A DNA stretch of 64,000 nucleotides from Methylopila henanensis. GTDB taxonomy: Bacteria > Pseudomonadota > Alphaproteobacteria > Rhizobiales > Methylopilaceae. Positions 8,496 to 15,918 of this stretch are shown one piece after another. A program made the position numbers and the translations under genes. The notes under the pieces were generated by a model, which worked only from the letters and a program-made list of their open reading frames with translations, was not told where the DNA came from and made no database searches. The stretch covers positions 248,001-312,000 of the forward strand of contig NZ_JBHUER010000004.1 of the NCBI RefSeq assembly GCF_042681025.1. Direction: 5' to 3'. Each line of letters starts with the position of its first letter. The first letter of the stretch is position 1.

Positions 8496-8603
8496 AAAGA
8501 CAAGGCAAGGGCGGCGCCACCCCGCCGGCGAAAGCTCTTGTCTGCCAGTCGGTTGGTTGCCCTTGCGCAGCAGCGCCCGCGGCGCGTGCGGCGGCCTTGG
8601 CCG

Positions 8604-8996
8604 TCAGCGCAGCAGCAGGGCGACCGCCGCCGCCGCGATCACGGCGAAGGTCGTCAGGATGCCGCCGCCGCGGCACACGAACTGGAGCGGCGTGTTGGGG
8701 GCTGCGAACATGCCGATCGGATGCAGCAGCCGGGCGACGACCAGCGCCAGCAGCAGGGCGCGCGTCAGCCCCGCCGATCCGCCGCCGGCCTCGTAGAGCC
8801 CGATCAGCAGCAGCGCGAACGGCACGTACTCCGCAAAATTGCCGTGTGAGCGGATGCGCTTTGAAAGCCCCTTGTGGCCGCCGTCGCCGTGCAGGGTCCG
8901 GTCGCCGACCCGGCCCGCGACCACCCAGCCCGACAGCCCGACGAAGATCAGCGCAAGCAGCGCGCCGTAGAAGGCGGTGAGGGCGGGAAAAATCAT
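8604..8996 (-). CDS. MAPEG family membrane protein
   Basis: This 130-residue protein has about four hydrophobic helices and the MAPEG signature region HGNFAEYVPFALLLIGLYE. MAPEG proteins are small integral membrane proteins related to microsomal glutathione transferases. Bacterial members of this type have no firmly assigned substrate. I chose the ATG giving MIFPALTAFYG; a longer frame upstream lacks a hydrophobic character and is probably not translated. Nothing in the neighbourhood suggests a pathway. Confidence 0.82.
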   Translation of the reverse strand: MIFPALTAFYGALLALIFVGLSGWVVAGRVGDRTLHGDGGHKGLSKRIRSHGNFAEYVPFALLLIGLYEAGGGSAGLTRALLLALVVARLLHPIGMFAAPNTPLQFVCRGGGILTTFAVIAAAAVALLLR

Positions 8997-9197
8997 GCGC
9001 GGCGCTCCGGTGCGGTTGGCGGGGGCTCGGTCAGAACCAAGGCGCGCGGCGGTTCGTTCCGCGCCGCGACGGTCGTGGCGCCGACGCCCGCCGCCGGGGC
9101 TCGTCCGTCCCGACCGCAGGACATGGAACGACGGCGCCTGGATACCGTTGGTCAAGGCGGCGTGAGTGGTCGCGCCGCGCACCGGAGACGCCGCCTG

Positions 9198-9455
9198 ATG
9201 TTCGAGACAATGTGGAAACTCGCGATGCTGACGATCGAATGCCAGCAGGTGATCGGCCTGCGGATGGCGATGGTCGCCCGTGGCGGCGCCGAGGTCGGCG
9301 AAGAGATTCAGCTGATGATGTCCGAAAAGACGGCGTCGGCGTTTCGTTGCGGTCCGGCACTGCTCGCCGGCGGATCGTTCGACCGGATGATCGACGACTA
9401 CCGCGGCGTGGTGCAGGCGAACGCCCTGCGCCTTGCGGCCCCAGTCGCGTCATGA
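9198..9455 (+). CDS. small conserved-looking protein of unknown function
   Basis: This 85-residue protein (MFETMWKLAMLTIECQQVIG...) is predicted to be mostly helical and amphipathic, with no signal peptide. Similar short proteins with an N-terminal MWxLAMxTIECQxVIxLR pattern are familiar to me from Hyphomicrobiales genomes, but without an assigned function. Phasin-like helix packing is possible and is only a guess. Its TGA overlaps the ATG of the next gene, so the two are probably co-translated. Confidence 0.6.
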   Translation: MFETMWKLAMLTIECQQVIGLRMAMVARGGAEVGEEIQLMMSEKTASAFRCGPALLAGGSFDRMIDDYRGVVQANALRLAAPVAS

Positions 9456-9673
9456 GCACGGCCAGCCAGGATCTCGCCGGGTTCCGCGCCACGCTCGTCG
9501 AGCAACGCGTTCGCCATGTCCGACGGTGCGCGAAAGCCGGGCGGTCGGGCGCGACGGCTTCGAACGCGGAACGGCTCACACAGATCCAGAACGCGATCGA
9601 GGCGATCGACCGCGCGCTTGCGGACGATCAGGCGCATGGCGAACTGGGCACCATAAACGCCAACGACGATTGA
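9452..9673 (+). CDS. small hypothetical protein overlapping its upstream gene
   Basis: This 73-residue protein has no family I recognise. It is helical, starts MSTASQDLAGFRATLVEQRV, and contains a basic centre and an acidic C-terminus. The evidence for translation is its ATGA overlap with the upstream small gene and codon use like its neighbours. The next 580 bases contain no clear gene, so the pair forms a tiny isolated unit. Confidence 0.45.
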   Translation: MSTASQDLAGFRATLVEQRVRHVRRCAKAGRSGATASNAERLTQIQNAIEAIDRALADDQAHGELGTINANDD

Positions 9674-10256
9674 GGTCTTCCGAACGCCGCGCGGCTCCCG
9701 CCGGCGGAGCCATTTATGCCGTCATGCCCGCGCCCGCATGTGACGCCAAAAAATCCGGTCCCTCTTGCGGCATGATCGCGTGGCCGCCCGACGCGGCTCC
9801 CCCGCGCGGAAACGCGTTCCGCGAGGGCGCGGAAGCGTGTCTCTCGGGGCTTGTGGTCGGGACGGGCTTGGGATCGGACGGATGGAGACGCGGGAACGCC
9901 GCAACGTCGATGCTTTGGATTGAGTGAGGGACGCTGCGGCGCCCCGCGCACGGTTTTCTGCAAGTCGAGACGCTCTGGCCACGCCCCGGTCGTAGTGCCG
10001 GGGGTTTGACGTGTTGCCGACGGACCATTCGCGATCCGTCCCTCGAACAGGTTCCCGGGACAGGGAAGCCGGTCCCCCCTGGCGCAGGCTCCGCCCCCCT
10101 CCCGCGCCGGCGGACGGCCCGCCGACGCCTCCATGGTTGGGAGGAGGCAGGAAAAGAGTGGCTGAGGAGGGGCGAATGTCGAGGATTATATTCCTTGACC
10201 GGGTCATCAAGGCGCTGCGCGACCGGAGTGCCCACGCCCGTCAGGCCTGCGATCGC
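9674..10256. other. intergenic gap without a clear gene
   Basis: No convincing gene is visible in these 583 bases. Open frames on both strands have the composition of chance frames in GC-rich DNA. Two details stand out: an ATG at 10176 with an excellent ribosome site (GAGGAGG, 10164-10170) that runs only 28 codons before becoming antisense to the TetR gene, and a GC-rich foldable stretch around 10050-10140. The region may be a decayed gene. Confidence 0.4.
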
Positions 10257-10895
10257 TTAGGTCCGCCGGCCGGGCCACATGTCCAAAAATGTCTCGGCGA
10301 TCGCCCGCAACTCGCTTTCGCTCGCCCCGCTGCCGGCGGCGACCAGCAGGCCGTCCGTCGCGGCCTTGAGGGTCAGCGCCAGACTGCGCGGTTCGTAGGA
10401 GGGGGGAAAGTCGCCATCGCGGGCCGCCTGCTCGATGCGCGCGATCAGCCTGTCGCGCCAGTAGCGGCCGCGTTGGGTGACGAACTCCCGGATGCTTTCG
10501 TCCCCTGGCGCGTGGCTGAGCGAGTGGACGATGCCCATGCTGCCCTTGGGATCCGCCGCGCCGGTTTGAAGGGCGATCGTGCCGTGAAGCAGATGTTCGG
10601 CGACGCCATGCGCATCGGGCTGGTCCAGCGCCTCAAGCATGTACGCGGTCTTTTCCCGCTCATAGAGATCCATGACCTTCCGGAACAGGTTCTCCTTGTC
10701 GCCGAAGGACGCGTACAGCGTGGCGCGGCTGATCCCCATCGCTTCGATCAACGTGCCGACGCTCGATCCCGCATATCCGTGGCGCCAGAACACGCGCATC
10801 GCAGCCGCCAAGGCGGCGTCGCTGTCGAACTGACGGGGACGCCCCCGCGCCGCTGAGCCTCCCGTCGTCGCCGGCGTCGCATCCCGTTCGCTCAT
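10257..10895 (-). CDS. TetR/AcrR family regulator
   Basis: This 212-residue protein has an N-terminal TetR helix-turn-helix (ALAAAMRVFWRHGYAGSSVG... then GISRATLYASFGDKENLF) and a C-terminal ligand domain of the TetR_C type. It should repress until a small molecule binds. I set the start at the second ATG (MSERDATPA); an ATG two codons upstream is equally possible. It is divergent from a SnoaL-like gene, and two nearly identical 19-base direct repeats lie in the shared promoter region, so that gene and the regulator itself are the likely targets. Confidence 0.9.
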   Translation of the reverse strand: MSERDATPATTGGSAARGRPRQFDSDAALAAAMRVFWRHGYAGSSVGTLIEAMGISRATLYASFGDKENLFRKVMDLYEREKTAYMLEALDQPDAHGVAEHLLHGTIALQTGAADPKGSMGIVHSLSHAPGDESIREFVTQRGRYWRDRLIARIEQAARDGDFPPSYEPRSLALTLKAATDGLLVAAGSGASESELRAIAETFLDMWPGRRT

Positions 10896-10936
10896 GACCA
10901 CACACCCGCCGCCCCGCCATCATCCCGGTTGACTTT

Positions 10937-10981
10937 TGGAACGATCGGTATAGCTCTAATTCTGGAACGATCAGTTTAGCT
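10937..10981. promoter_or_regulatory. tandem operator-like repeats between tetR-type and SnoaL-like genes
   Basis: TGGAACGATCGGTATAGCT (10937-10955) and TGGAACGATCAGTTTAGCT (10963-10981) differ at only two positions and are spaced 26 bases apart, centre to centre. Each contains a short near-palindromic centre (CGATCG or CGATCA). Position and repetition suit binding of the adjacent TetR regulator. Confidence 0.6.
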
Positions 10982-11033
10982 GGCGCGCGCCGCCGGTCAA
11001 GGTCGTTCGACCCGGACTCAAAAGGAACTCGAT

Positions 11034-11453
11034 ATGTCTTACTCCGATCAGGAAAACGCGAACCGCCGCCTCGTGACCGAAGCGCTGAAGGACGCGTCCC
11101 AGGATTTCACTCGGTTCTTCGAAACGATTTTTGCGCCCGACGTCGAATGGACGATCGCCGGACATGGCCCGGTCGCGCGCACCTATCATGGCCTGAAGGA
11201 TCTCTTCGACAACGCCGAGGAAGCGCTCTTCGCGCGCTTCGCGGAACCGCTGAAGATCACGACCCGTGGCGTCTGGGCCGACGGGGACAAGGTGTTCGCG
11301 CAGATCGACAGTTCGAGCCGGGCCATCGACGGCGAGCCCTACAGGAACGGCTACATGTACATCATGACGATCAAGGACGGGAAGGTCGTCTCAGGAATCG
11401 AATGGCTGGACCTGAACGCCTATTACGAGATCCTGAAACGCGTGCGGGTGTGA
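11034..11453 (+). CDS. SnoaL-like/NTF2-fold protein
   Basis: This 139-residue protein has the layout of the SnoaL-like NTF2 fold: an N-terminal helix pair (NRRLVTEALKDASQDFTRFF), the FAPDVEWTIAG strand-turn, and a closing strand region GKVVSGIEWLDLNAYYEIL. Such proteins form a cone-shaped pocket and act as isomerases, hydrolases or binders; nothing here decides which. It is divergent from a TetR regulator with tandem operator-like repeats between them, so it is probably induced by a ligand, perhaps a toxic or aromatic compound. Confidence 0.75.
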   Translation: MSYSDQENANRRLVTEALKDASQDFTRFFETIFAPDVEWTIAGHGPVARTYHGLKDLFDNAEEALFARFAEPLKITTRGVWADGDKVFAQIDSSSRAIDGEPYRNGYMYIMTIKDGKVVSGIEWLDLNAYYEILKRVRV

Positions 11454-11469
11454 CAGGCCACGGCACGCC

Positions 11470-12528
11470 TTACTCGCCCAGAACCACCTCCGCGACCGCG
11501 TTCTTTCGCGAGCGGATCGCGCCGAGCAGGCGGCCGGTGACGTGCCAGAAGCCGCGGTGGCTGCCCTTGTGATAGGGGCTGTCGGGCGGCAGCGTCGCGC
11601 AGAGGCGGGCGTGGGCCGCGCCTAGCGCGTGGTAGGGCAGGCGCGGCAGCAGGTGGTGCAGGCCGTGGTAGCGCAGGCCGACCGGCGCCCACAGCATCGG
11701 CAGGGTCGCCGGCGGCGGCACGTTCACGCTGTCGAGGAACTGCTCGGTCGCAGTCATCTCGGCGCCGTGCTCGTTCTCCCAGTGATGGGCGACGAGGGTG
11801 CGGAACTGGTTGACCACCGCGACCGCCGAGCCGAGCGCGAGCGCGGTCAGGAACACCGGAAGCGCGATCACGCCCGCGGCGGTGAGCGCCAGGAAGGCGA
11901 GCGCCCAGAGAGCGCAGAGCGTCTCCAGCAGCCGGAAGCGGCGGGCCTGCTCGCCTGCTGGCGTGTCGCGCTTGAACTCCGGGTTGATCGCAAGCGCCGA
12001 GCAGCGCTCGATCACGAAGGTCCGGAGCTTCGGCGAGGCCCAGGACAGCGGCGCGAGCACGGCGAAACGGATCAGCAGGCCGAGCGGCGCGAGCGCCGAG
12101 ACAGCCAGGAACACGGCGACCTGCGCCAGCGCGCCGTTCGCAAGCGGCAGGTATTCCGGATCGAGCTTCGTGCCGTAGCGCGACTTGGCGTGATGCTGGT
12201 TGTGCACGCCCTCGTACATCAGCGAGGGCGTGAGGAACGGAACGCCGATCAGGGCGTCGTAGCCGGCGCGGAAGCCCGGCACGTCCTGCGGCCGGAGGTG
12301 GCTGACCTCGTGGATGAAGCTGACGCCGCGGTAGAAGGCGAGGGTGGCGACGACGAAGAACGCCGCCTTGAGGCCGAGGCCGGGCGCCAGCACGACGCCG
12401 GCGAAGCTCGCGTAGGCGACGGCGGCCGTCAGGATCAGGTCGGTCCAGTAGACCGCCGGCCGCGCGGCCGCGAGGTCGGCGCAGAGCTTGTGGGCGGAGG
12501 CGACGAGGTTCTGGTCGGGTGCGGACAA
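11470..12528 (-). CDS. membrane fatty acid desaturase
   Basis: This 352-residue membrane protein has the three histidine boxes of the membrane desaturase/hydroxylase superfamily: HEVSH (73-77), HNQHH (109-113) and HGLHH near residue 305, which hold the di-iron centre. Two hydrophobic pairs separate the boxes. It would introduce a double bond, or hydroxylate, an acyl chain or related lipid using O2 and an electron donor. No ferredoxin or reductase gene is adjacent. It faces the SnoaL-like gene convergently. The position directly downstream of glnD is occupied in many relatives by murJ. Confidence 0.88.
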   Translation of the reverse strand: MSAPDQNLVASAHKLCADLAAARPAVYWTDLILTAAVAYASFAGVVLAPGLGLKAAFFVVATLAFYRGVSFIHEVSHLRPQDVPGFRAGYDALIGVPFLTPSLMYEGVHNQHHAKSRYGTKLDPEYLPLANGALAQVAVFLAVSALAPLGLLIRFAVLAPLSWASPKLRTFVIERCSALAINPEFKRDTPAGEQARRFRLLETLCALWALAFLALTAAGVIALPVFLTALALGSAVAVVNQFRTLVAHHWENEHGAEMTATEQFLDSVNVPPPATLPMLWAPVGLRYHGLHHLLPRLPYHALGAAHARLCATLPPDSPYHKGSHRGFWHVTGRLLGAIRSRKNAVAEVVLGE

Positions 12529-12725
12529 GGGGTTGCGCGCTCGCGTCGGGGGCTTTGCGCCGCCTGACGGCGGCGCTTCGGGCGCACCTTAGCATTTCGT
12601 CGGCGCTTCGTCGCCGCCGCGGCGCCCATCCCACGCGGAGGCTGTCATGCGCGGACCGGGCGGCCGGGCTTGGAACGCGCATTTTCGCGCAGGTTCGAAC
12701 CGGCGGCCCGGACGCGGCCTGAGCG

Positions 12726-15530
12726 TCAGGCGCGTTCCTTCGGCTTGTGGCGGTCCCGGTCGCCGGCCTCGAGCGCGGCCGTCATGTGGCGGCGGATGGT
12801 GTTCTGCCGGGCGGTTGAGCTCACCTTCGCGCCGGTGAGGTCGGTGACGTAGAACACGTCGACCGCGCGTTCGCCGAAGGTCGCCACATGGGCGGAGGCG
12901 ATGTTGAGGTTGAGCTTCGAGATCGCGGTGGTGAGCTCGTAGAGCAGGCCGGGCCGGTCGAGCCCGACCGCCTCGATCACGGTGTGGCGGTCGGACCAGG
13001 CGTTGGTGACGTTGACCTCGGGCGTGACCTGGAAGGCGCGCGGGCGCCCCTTGTGGCCCTTCACCTTCTGCTCGACGATGTCGAACAGCCAGATGTCGCC
13101 GGTCAGCGCCTGCTCCACGCTCTCGGCGATGCGGCGGGCGCGGCGCAGCTCGTCCTCGTCCTGCGGGAAGGCGCGGCCGATGAAGATCGAGTCGAGCGCG
13201 AAGCCGTCGGTGGTGGTGTGGATGTGCGCGTCCATGATGTTCGCGCCGCCGGCCGCGCAGGCGCCGGCGATGATCGACAGCAGGCGCGGATGGTCGGGCG
13301 CGAGCACGGTCAGCTCGGTCACGCCGCGGAAGGCGTCGGTCTTCACCTCGGTCGCGAGCTTGCAGCCGTCGGCGCAGGCCTCCTTCAGGAAGCGGGCGTG
13401 GGCGACGGCGCGCTGGGGCTCCACCTTGAGCCAGTAGGGCGGGTAGTGCCGCAGCGCGTAGGCCGCGAAGGCCTTGTCGGTCCAGTCCGGCAGGGCGGCC
13501 CGGAGCTCGCGGCGCGCCTGCTCGACCTGGCTGTTGCGGTCGCCGATCTCGCGGCCGCCGGTGAGCGCGTTCTCGGTCTCCCAGTAGAGCGTGCGCAGCA
13601 GCTGGCCCTTCCAGCCGTTCCACACGCCCGGCCCGACCGCCTTGATGTCGCAGATCGTCAGGATCAGCAGCAGCTTCAGCCGCTCCGGGCTCTGCACGAT
13701 CTTGGCGAAGTCGGCGATGGTGCGCCGGTCCGACAGGTCGCGCGACTGCGCCACGATCGACATGGTGAGATGCTGCTCGATCAGCCAGGCGACCGTCTCG
13801 GTCTGCGCCGCGGTGAGGCCGAGCCGCGGGCACAGCCTGCGGGCGATGCGCGCTCCGGCGACGGAGTGGTCCTCCGGCCGGCCCTTGGCGATGTCGTGCA
13901 GGAACAGCGCGACATGCAGCACGACGCGGTCGCGCACCAGAGCGATCAGCTCGTTCGCCAGCGGGTGCTGGTCGCCGGCCTCGCCGCGCTCGATCTCCGA
14001 CAGGATGCCGATCGAGCGCAGCAGATGCTCGTCCACCGTGTAGTGGTGGTACATGTTGAACTGCATCATCGCGACGATCTTGCCGAAGTCGGGGATGAAG
14101 CGGCCGAGCACGCCGGCCTCGTTCATCCGCCTGAGCGTCACCTCCGGCGAGCGCCGCGACGTCAGGATCTCCAGGAACAGCCGGTTGGCCTCGGCGTCGT
14201 CGCGCAAGCCGCCGTCGATCAGCTTGAGCGAGCGGGTGACGAGCCGGACCGCCGCCGGATGCAGCGCGAGACCGTGGGCGTCGGCGAGCTGGAAGAAGCG
14301 GATCAGGTTGACGGGATCGCGCGCGAAGGCCTGGTCGTCGGCCACGTTCAGCCGCTCGTGCTCCACGACGAAGTCGCCGAGCGGCTTCAGCTTGCGGCGC
14401 GGCTTCAGCCGGGTCAGGAAGCGGTCGAGCCTGGCCTTGGGCTTGGCCTCGCGCTCCTCCAGCGCGTAGCAGAGGATCGCGGTCAGGTCGCCGACGTCCT
14501 TCGCCACGAGGAAGTAGTGCTTCATGAAGCGCTCGACGTCACGCAGGCCGGGATGCTCGGTGTAGCCGAGCGCGATCGCGATCTCGCGCTGCAGGTCGAA
14601 CGACAGCCGGTCCTCGGGCCGCCCCGTGATGAAGTGCAGGTGGCAGCGCACCGCCCAGAGGAAGTCCTCGCACTTGTGGAACAGCTTCAGCTCGGCGGCC
14701 GAGAACAGCCCGACGCCGACAAGCTCCTCCACGTCGTGGACGCGGTAGACGTATTTCGCGATCCAGAACAGCGTGTTGAGGTCGCGGAGGCCGCCCTTGC
14801 CCTCCTTGACGTTCGGCTCCACGAGGTAGCGCGAGCCGCCGGACTTGCCGAGCCGGTCGTCGCGCTCGGCGAGCTTGGCGGCGGCGAACTCGGCGCCGGT
14901 GCCCTCCACCACCTCGGCGTCGAAGCGGCGCATCTTCTCGGCGAAGATCTCCTCGTCGCCGCAGAGGTAGCGGGCCTCGAGCACCGCGGTGCGGATCGTC
15001 ATGTCGGCGCGCGACAGCCGCACGCATTCGTCGATCGAGCGGGTGGCGTGGCCGACCTTGAGGCCGGCGTCCCACAGCACGTAGAGCATGGCCTCGACCA
15101 CGCTCTCGCCCCAGGCGGTCTGCTTGTAGGGCAGCAGGAACAGCAGGTCGACGTCGGAGCCCGGCGCCATCGCGCCGCGGCCGTAGCCGCCGACGGCCGC
15201 GACGCAGAGCCGCTCGCCGGAGGAGGGGTTCTGGCGGGGATAGAGGTCCTCGGTCGCGTGTTGGAACAGGGCGCGCAACACCGCGTCCATCAGGCCGGAC
15301 AGGCGCTGGGCGCACAGCATGCCGGCTGCGTCCTCCTCGAGCCATTTGCGCGCGGTGGCGCGCCCGCTCGCGAGCGCTTCCTTCACCCGGGCCACGACCT
15401 CGTTGTGGCGCGTCTGGCCGTCGCCCTTCCGTTTCGCGGCGATCGCCGCGAAATCGGCCGCGAGCGCCTTGGCGTCGCAGAGCTCGCGGGCGTCGCGCGC
15501 GGCGCGCAGGCGTTGACGGACGGTGGACAT
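12726..15530 (-). CDS. glnD: [protein-PII] uridylyltransferase/uridylyl-removing enzyme
   Basis: This protein of about 934 residues has the full GlnD layout: a nucleotidyltransferase domain with GGYGRG and GSDVDL (124-129), the PII-uridylyltransferase helical region, an HD hydrolase domain (His545-Asp546 in LHDIAKG), and two C-terminal ACT domains that sense glutamine. It uridylylates PII under nitrogen limitation and reverses this under nitrogen excess. Neither possible ATG (15530 or 15584) has a good ribosome site; I chose the inner one, MSTVRQRL. It follows mutS and a 74-residue gene on the same strand. Nitrogen control by GlnD is relevant to the amide/urea locus further along. Confidence 0.95.
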   Translation of the reverse strand: MSTVRQRLRAARDARELCDAKALAADFAAIAAKRKGDGQTRHNEVVARVKEALASGRATARKWLEEDAAGMLCAQRLSGLMDAVLRALFQHATEDLYPRQNPSSGERLCVAAVGGYGRGAMAPGSDVDLLFLLPYKQTAWGESVVEAMLYVLWDAGLKVGHATRSIDECVRLSRADMTIRTAVLEARYLCGDEEIFAEKMRRFDAEVVEGTGAEFAAAKLAERDDRLGKSGGSRYLVEPNVKEGKGGLRDLNTLFWIAKYVYRVHDVEELVGVGLFSAAELKLFHKCEDFLWAVRCHLHFITGRPEDRLSFDLQREIAIALGYTEHPGLRDVERFMKHYFLVAKDVGDLTAILCYALEEREAKPKARLDRFLTRLKPRRKLKPLGDFVVEHERLNVADDQAFARDPVNLIRFFQLADAHGLALHPAAVRLVTRSLKLIDGGLRDDAEANRLFLEILTSRRSPEVTLRRMNEAGVLGRFIPDFGKIVAMMQFNMYHHYTVDEHLLRSIGILSEIERGEAGDQHPLANELIALVRDRVVLHVALFLHDIAKGRPEDHSVAGARIARRLCPRLGLTAAQTETVAWLIEQHLTMSIVAQSRDLSDRRTIADFAKIVQSPERLKLLLILTICDIKAVGPGVWNGWKGQLLRTLYWETENALTGGREIGDRNSQVEQARRELRAALPDWTDKAFAAYALRHYPPYWLKVEPQRAVAHARFLKEACADGCKLATEVKTDAFRGVTELTVLAPDHPRLLSIIAGACAAGGANIMDAHIHTTTDGFALDSIFIGRAFPQDEDELRRARRIAESVEQALTGDIWLFDIVEQKVKGHKGRPRAFQVTPEVNVTNAWSDRHTVIEAVGLDRPGLLYELTTAISKLNLNIASAHVATFGERAVDVFYVTDLTGAKVSSTARQNTIRRHMTAALEAGDRDRHKPKERA

Positions 15531-15662
15531 CGGAGGACTCGCAGGCGTCGAAGCGGACGATCGGTCGGTTCGGGCGCGGAACATAAGGGGACAGGCGTTA
15601 AAGCGCCATGCGTGGGACCTCCAGCGAGGGTTGAACGCGAAGAAAGCCCCAAACCCGGCTGA

Positions 15663-15887
15663 TCAGGACGCAGCCGAATCTTGCGGAACGAGATGCTCCG
15701 GCTCCAGCCAGATCGAGTGCATCGCAGGAGCGAGCCCGACGACTTCGCCGACCTCGAGTTCGTAGAGGTCGCCCTGCCTGCCGACGATCGGAAACACCCG
15801 GCCGACGCAGAGGTGAAAGATCGCGCGGCTGTCCGCGGGCAGTATTGCGGGGAGGATCGAGACCTTCATCAGATCGCCGATCTTCAT
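15663..15887 (-). CDS. small conserved hypothetical protein between mutS and glnD
   Basis: This 74-residue protein begins MKIGDLMKVSILPAILP and looks like a small beta-barrel with repeating valine and glycine positions (VGRVFPIVGRQGDLYELEVGEVVG). I recall short proteins of this kind in Hyphomicrobiales, without an assigned function. The ATG lies 31 bases beyond the end of mutS, on the same strand, and glnD follows after about 130 bases, so co-transcription is likely. Confidence 0.65.
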   Translation of the reverse strand: MKIGDLMKVSILPAILPADSRAIFHLCVGRVFPIVGRQGDLYELEVGEVVGLAPAMHSIWLEPEHLVPQDSAAS

Positions 15888-15918
15888 CGCGGCGGTTTCC
15901 GAAACTGCGCCGCGCCCA

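Noticed and set aside
10050..10140. Cobalamin-riboswitch-like fragment (AGGGAAGCCGGT and nearby CCCCCC/CCGC)
   Set aside because: The order of motifs is only partly right, the B12 box GCCACTG is missing, and no gene follows on that strand.
12690..12715. tRNA T-arm-like sequence GGTTCGAACC
   Set aside because: The flanking bases do not form a T stem, and no acceptor, D or anticodon arms can be drawn around it.
12888..15662. Very long open frame antisense to glnD
   Set aside because: Its product is rich in Arg, Ala, Gly, Val, Asp and Leu with no domain, and it mirrors glnD codons exactly. High-GC third positions create such antisense frames. The same holds for 16219-19113 (mutS) and 4647-6533 (lepA).
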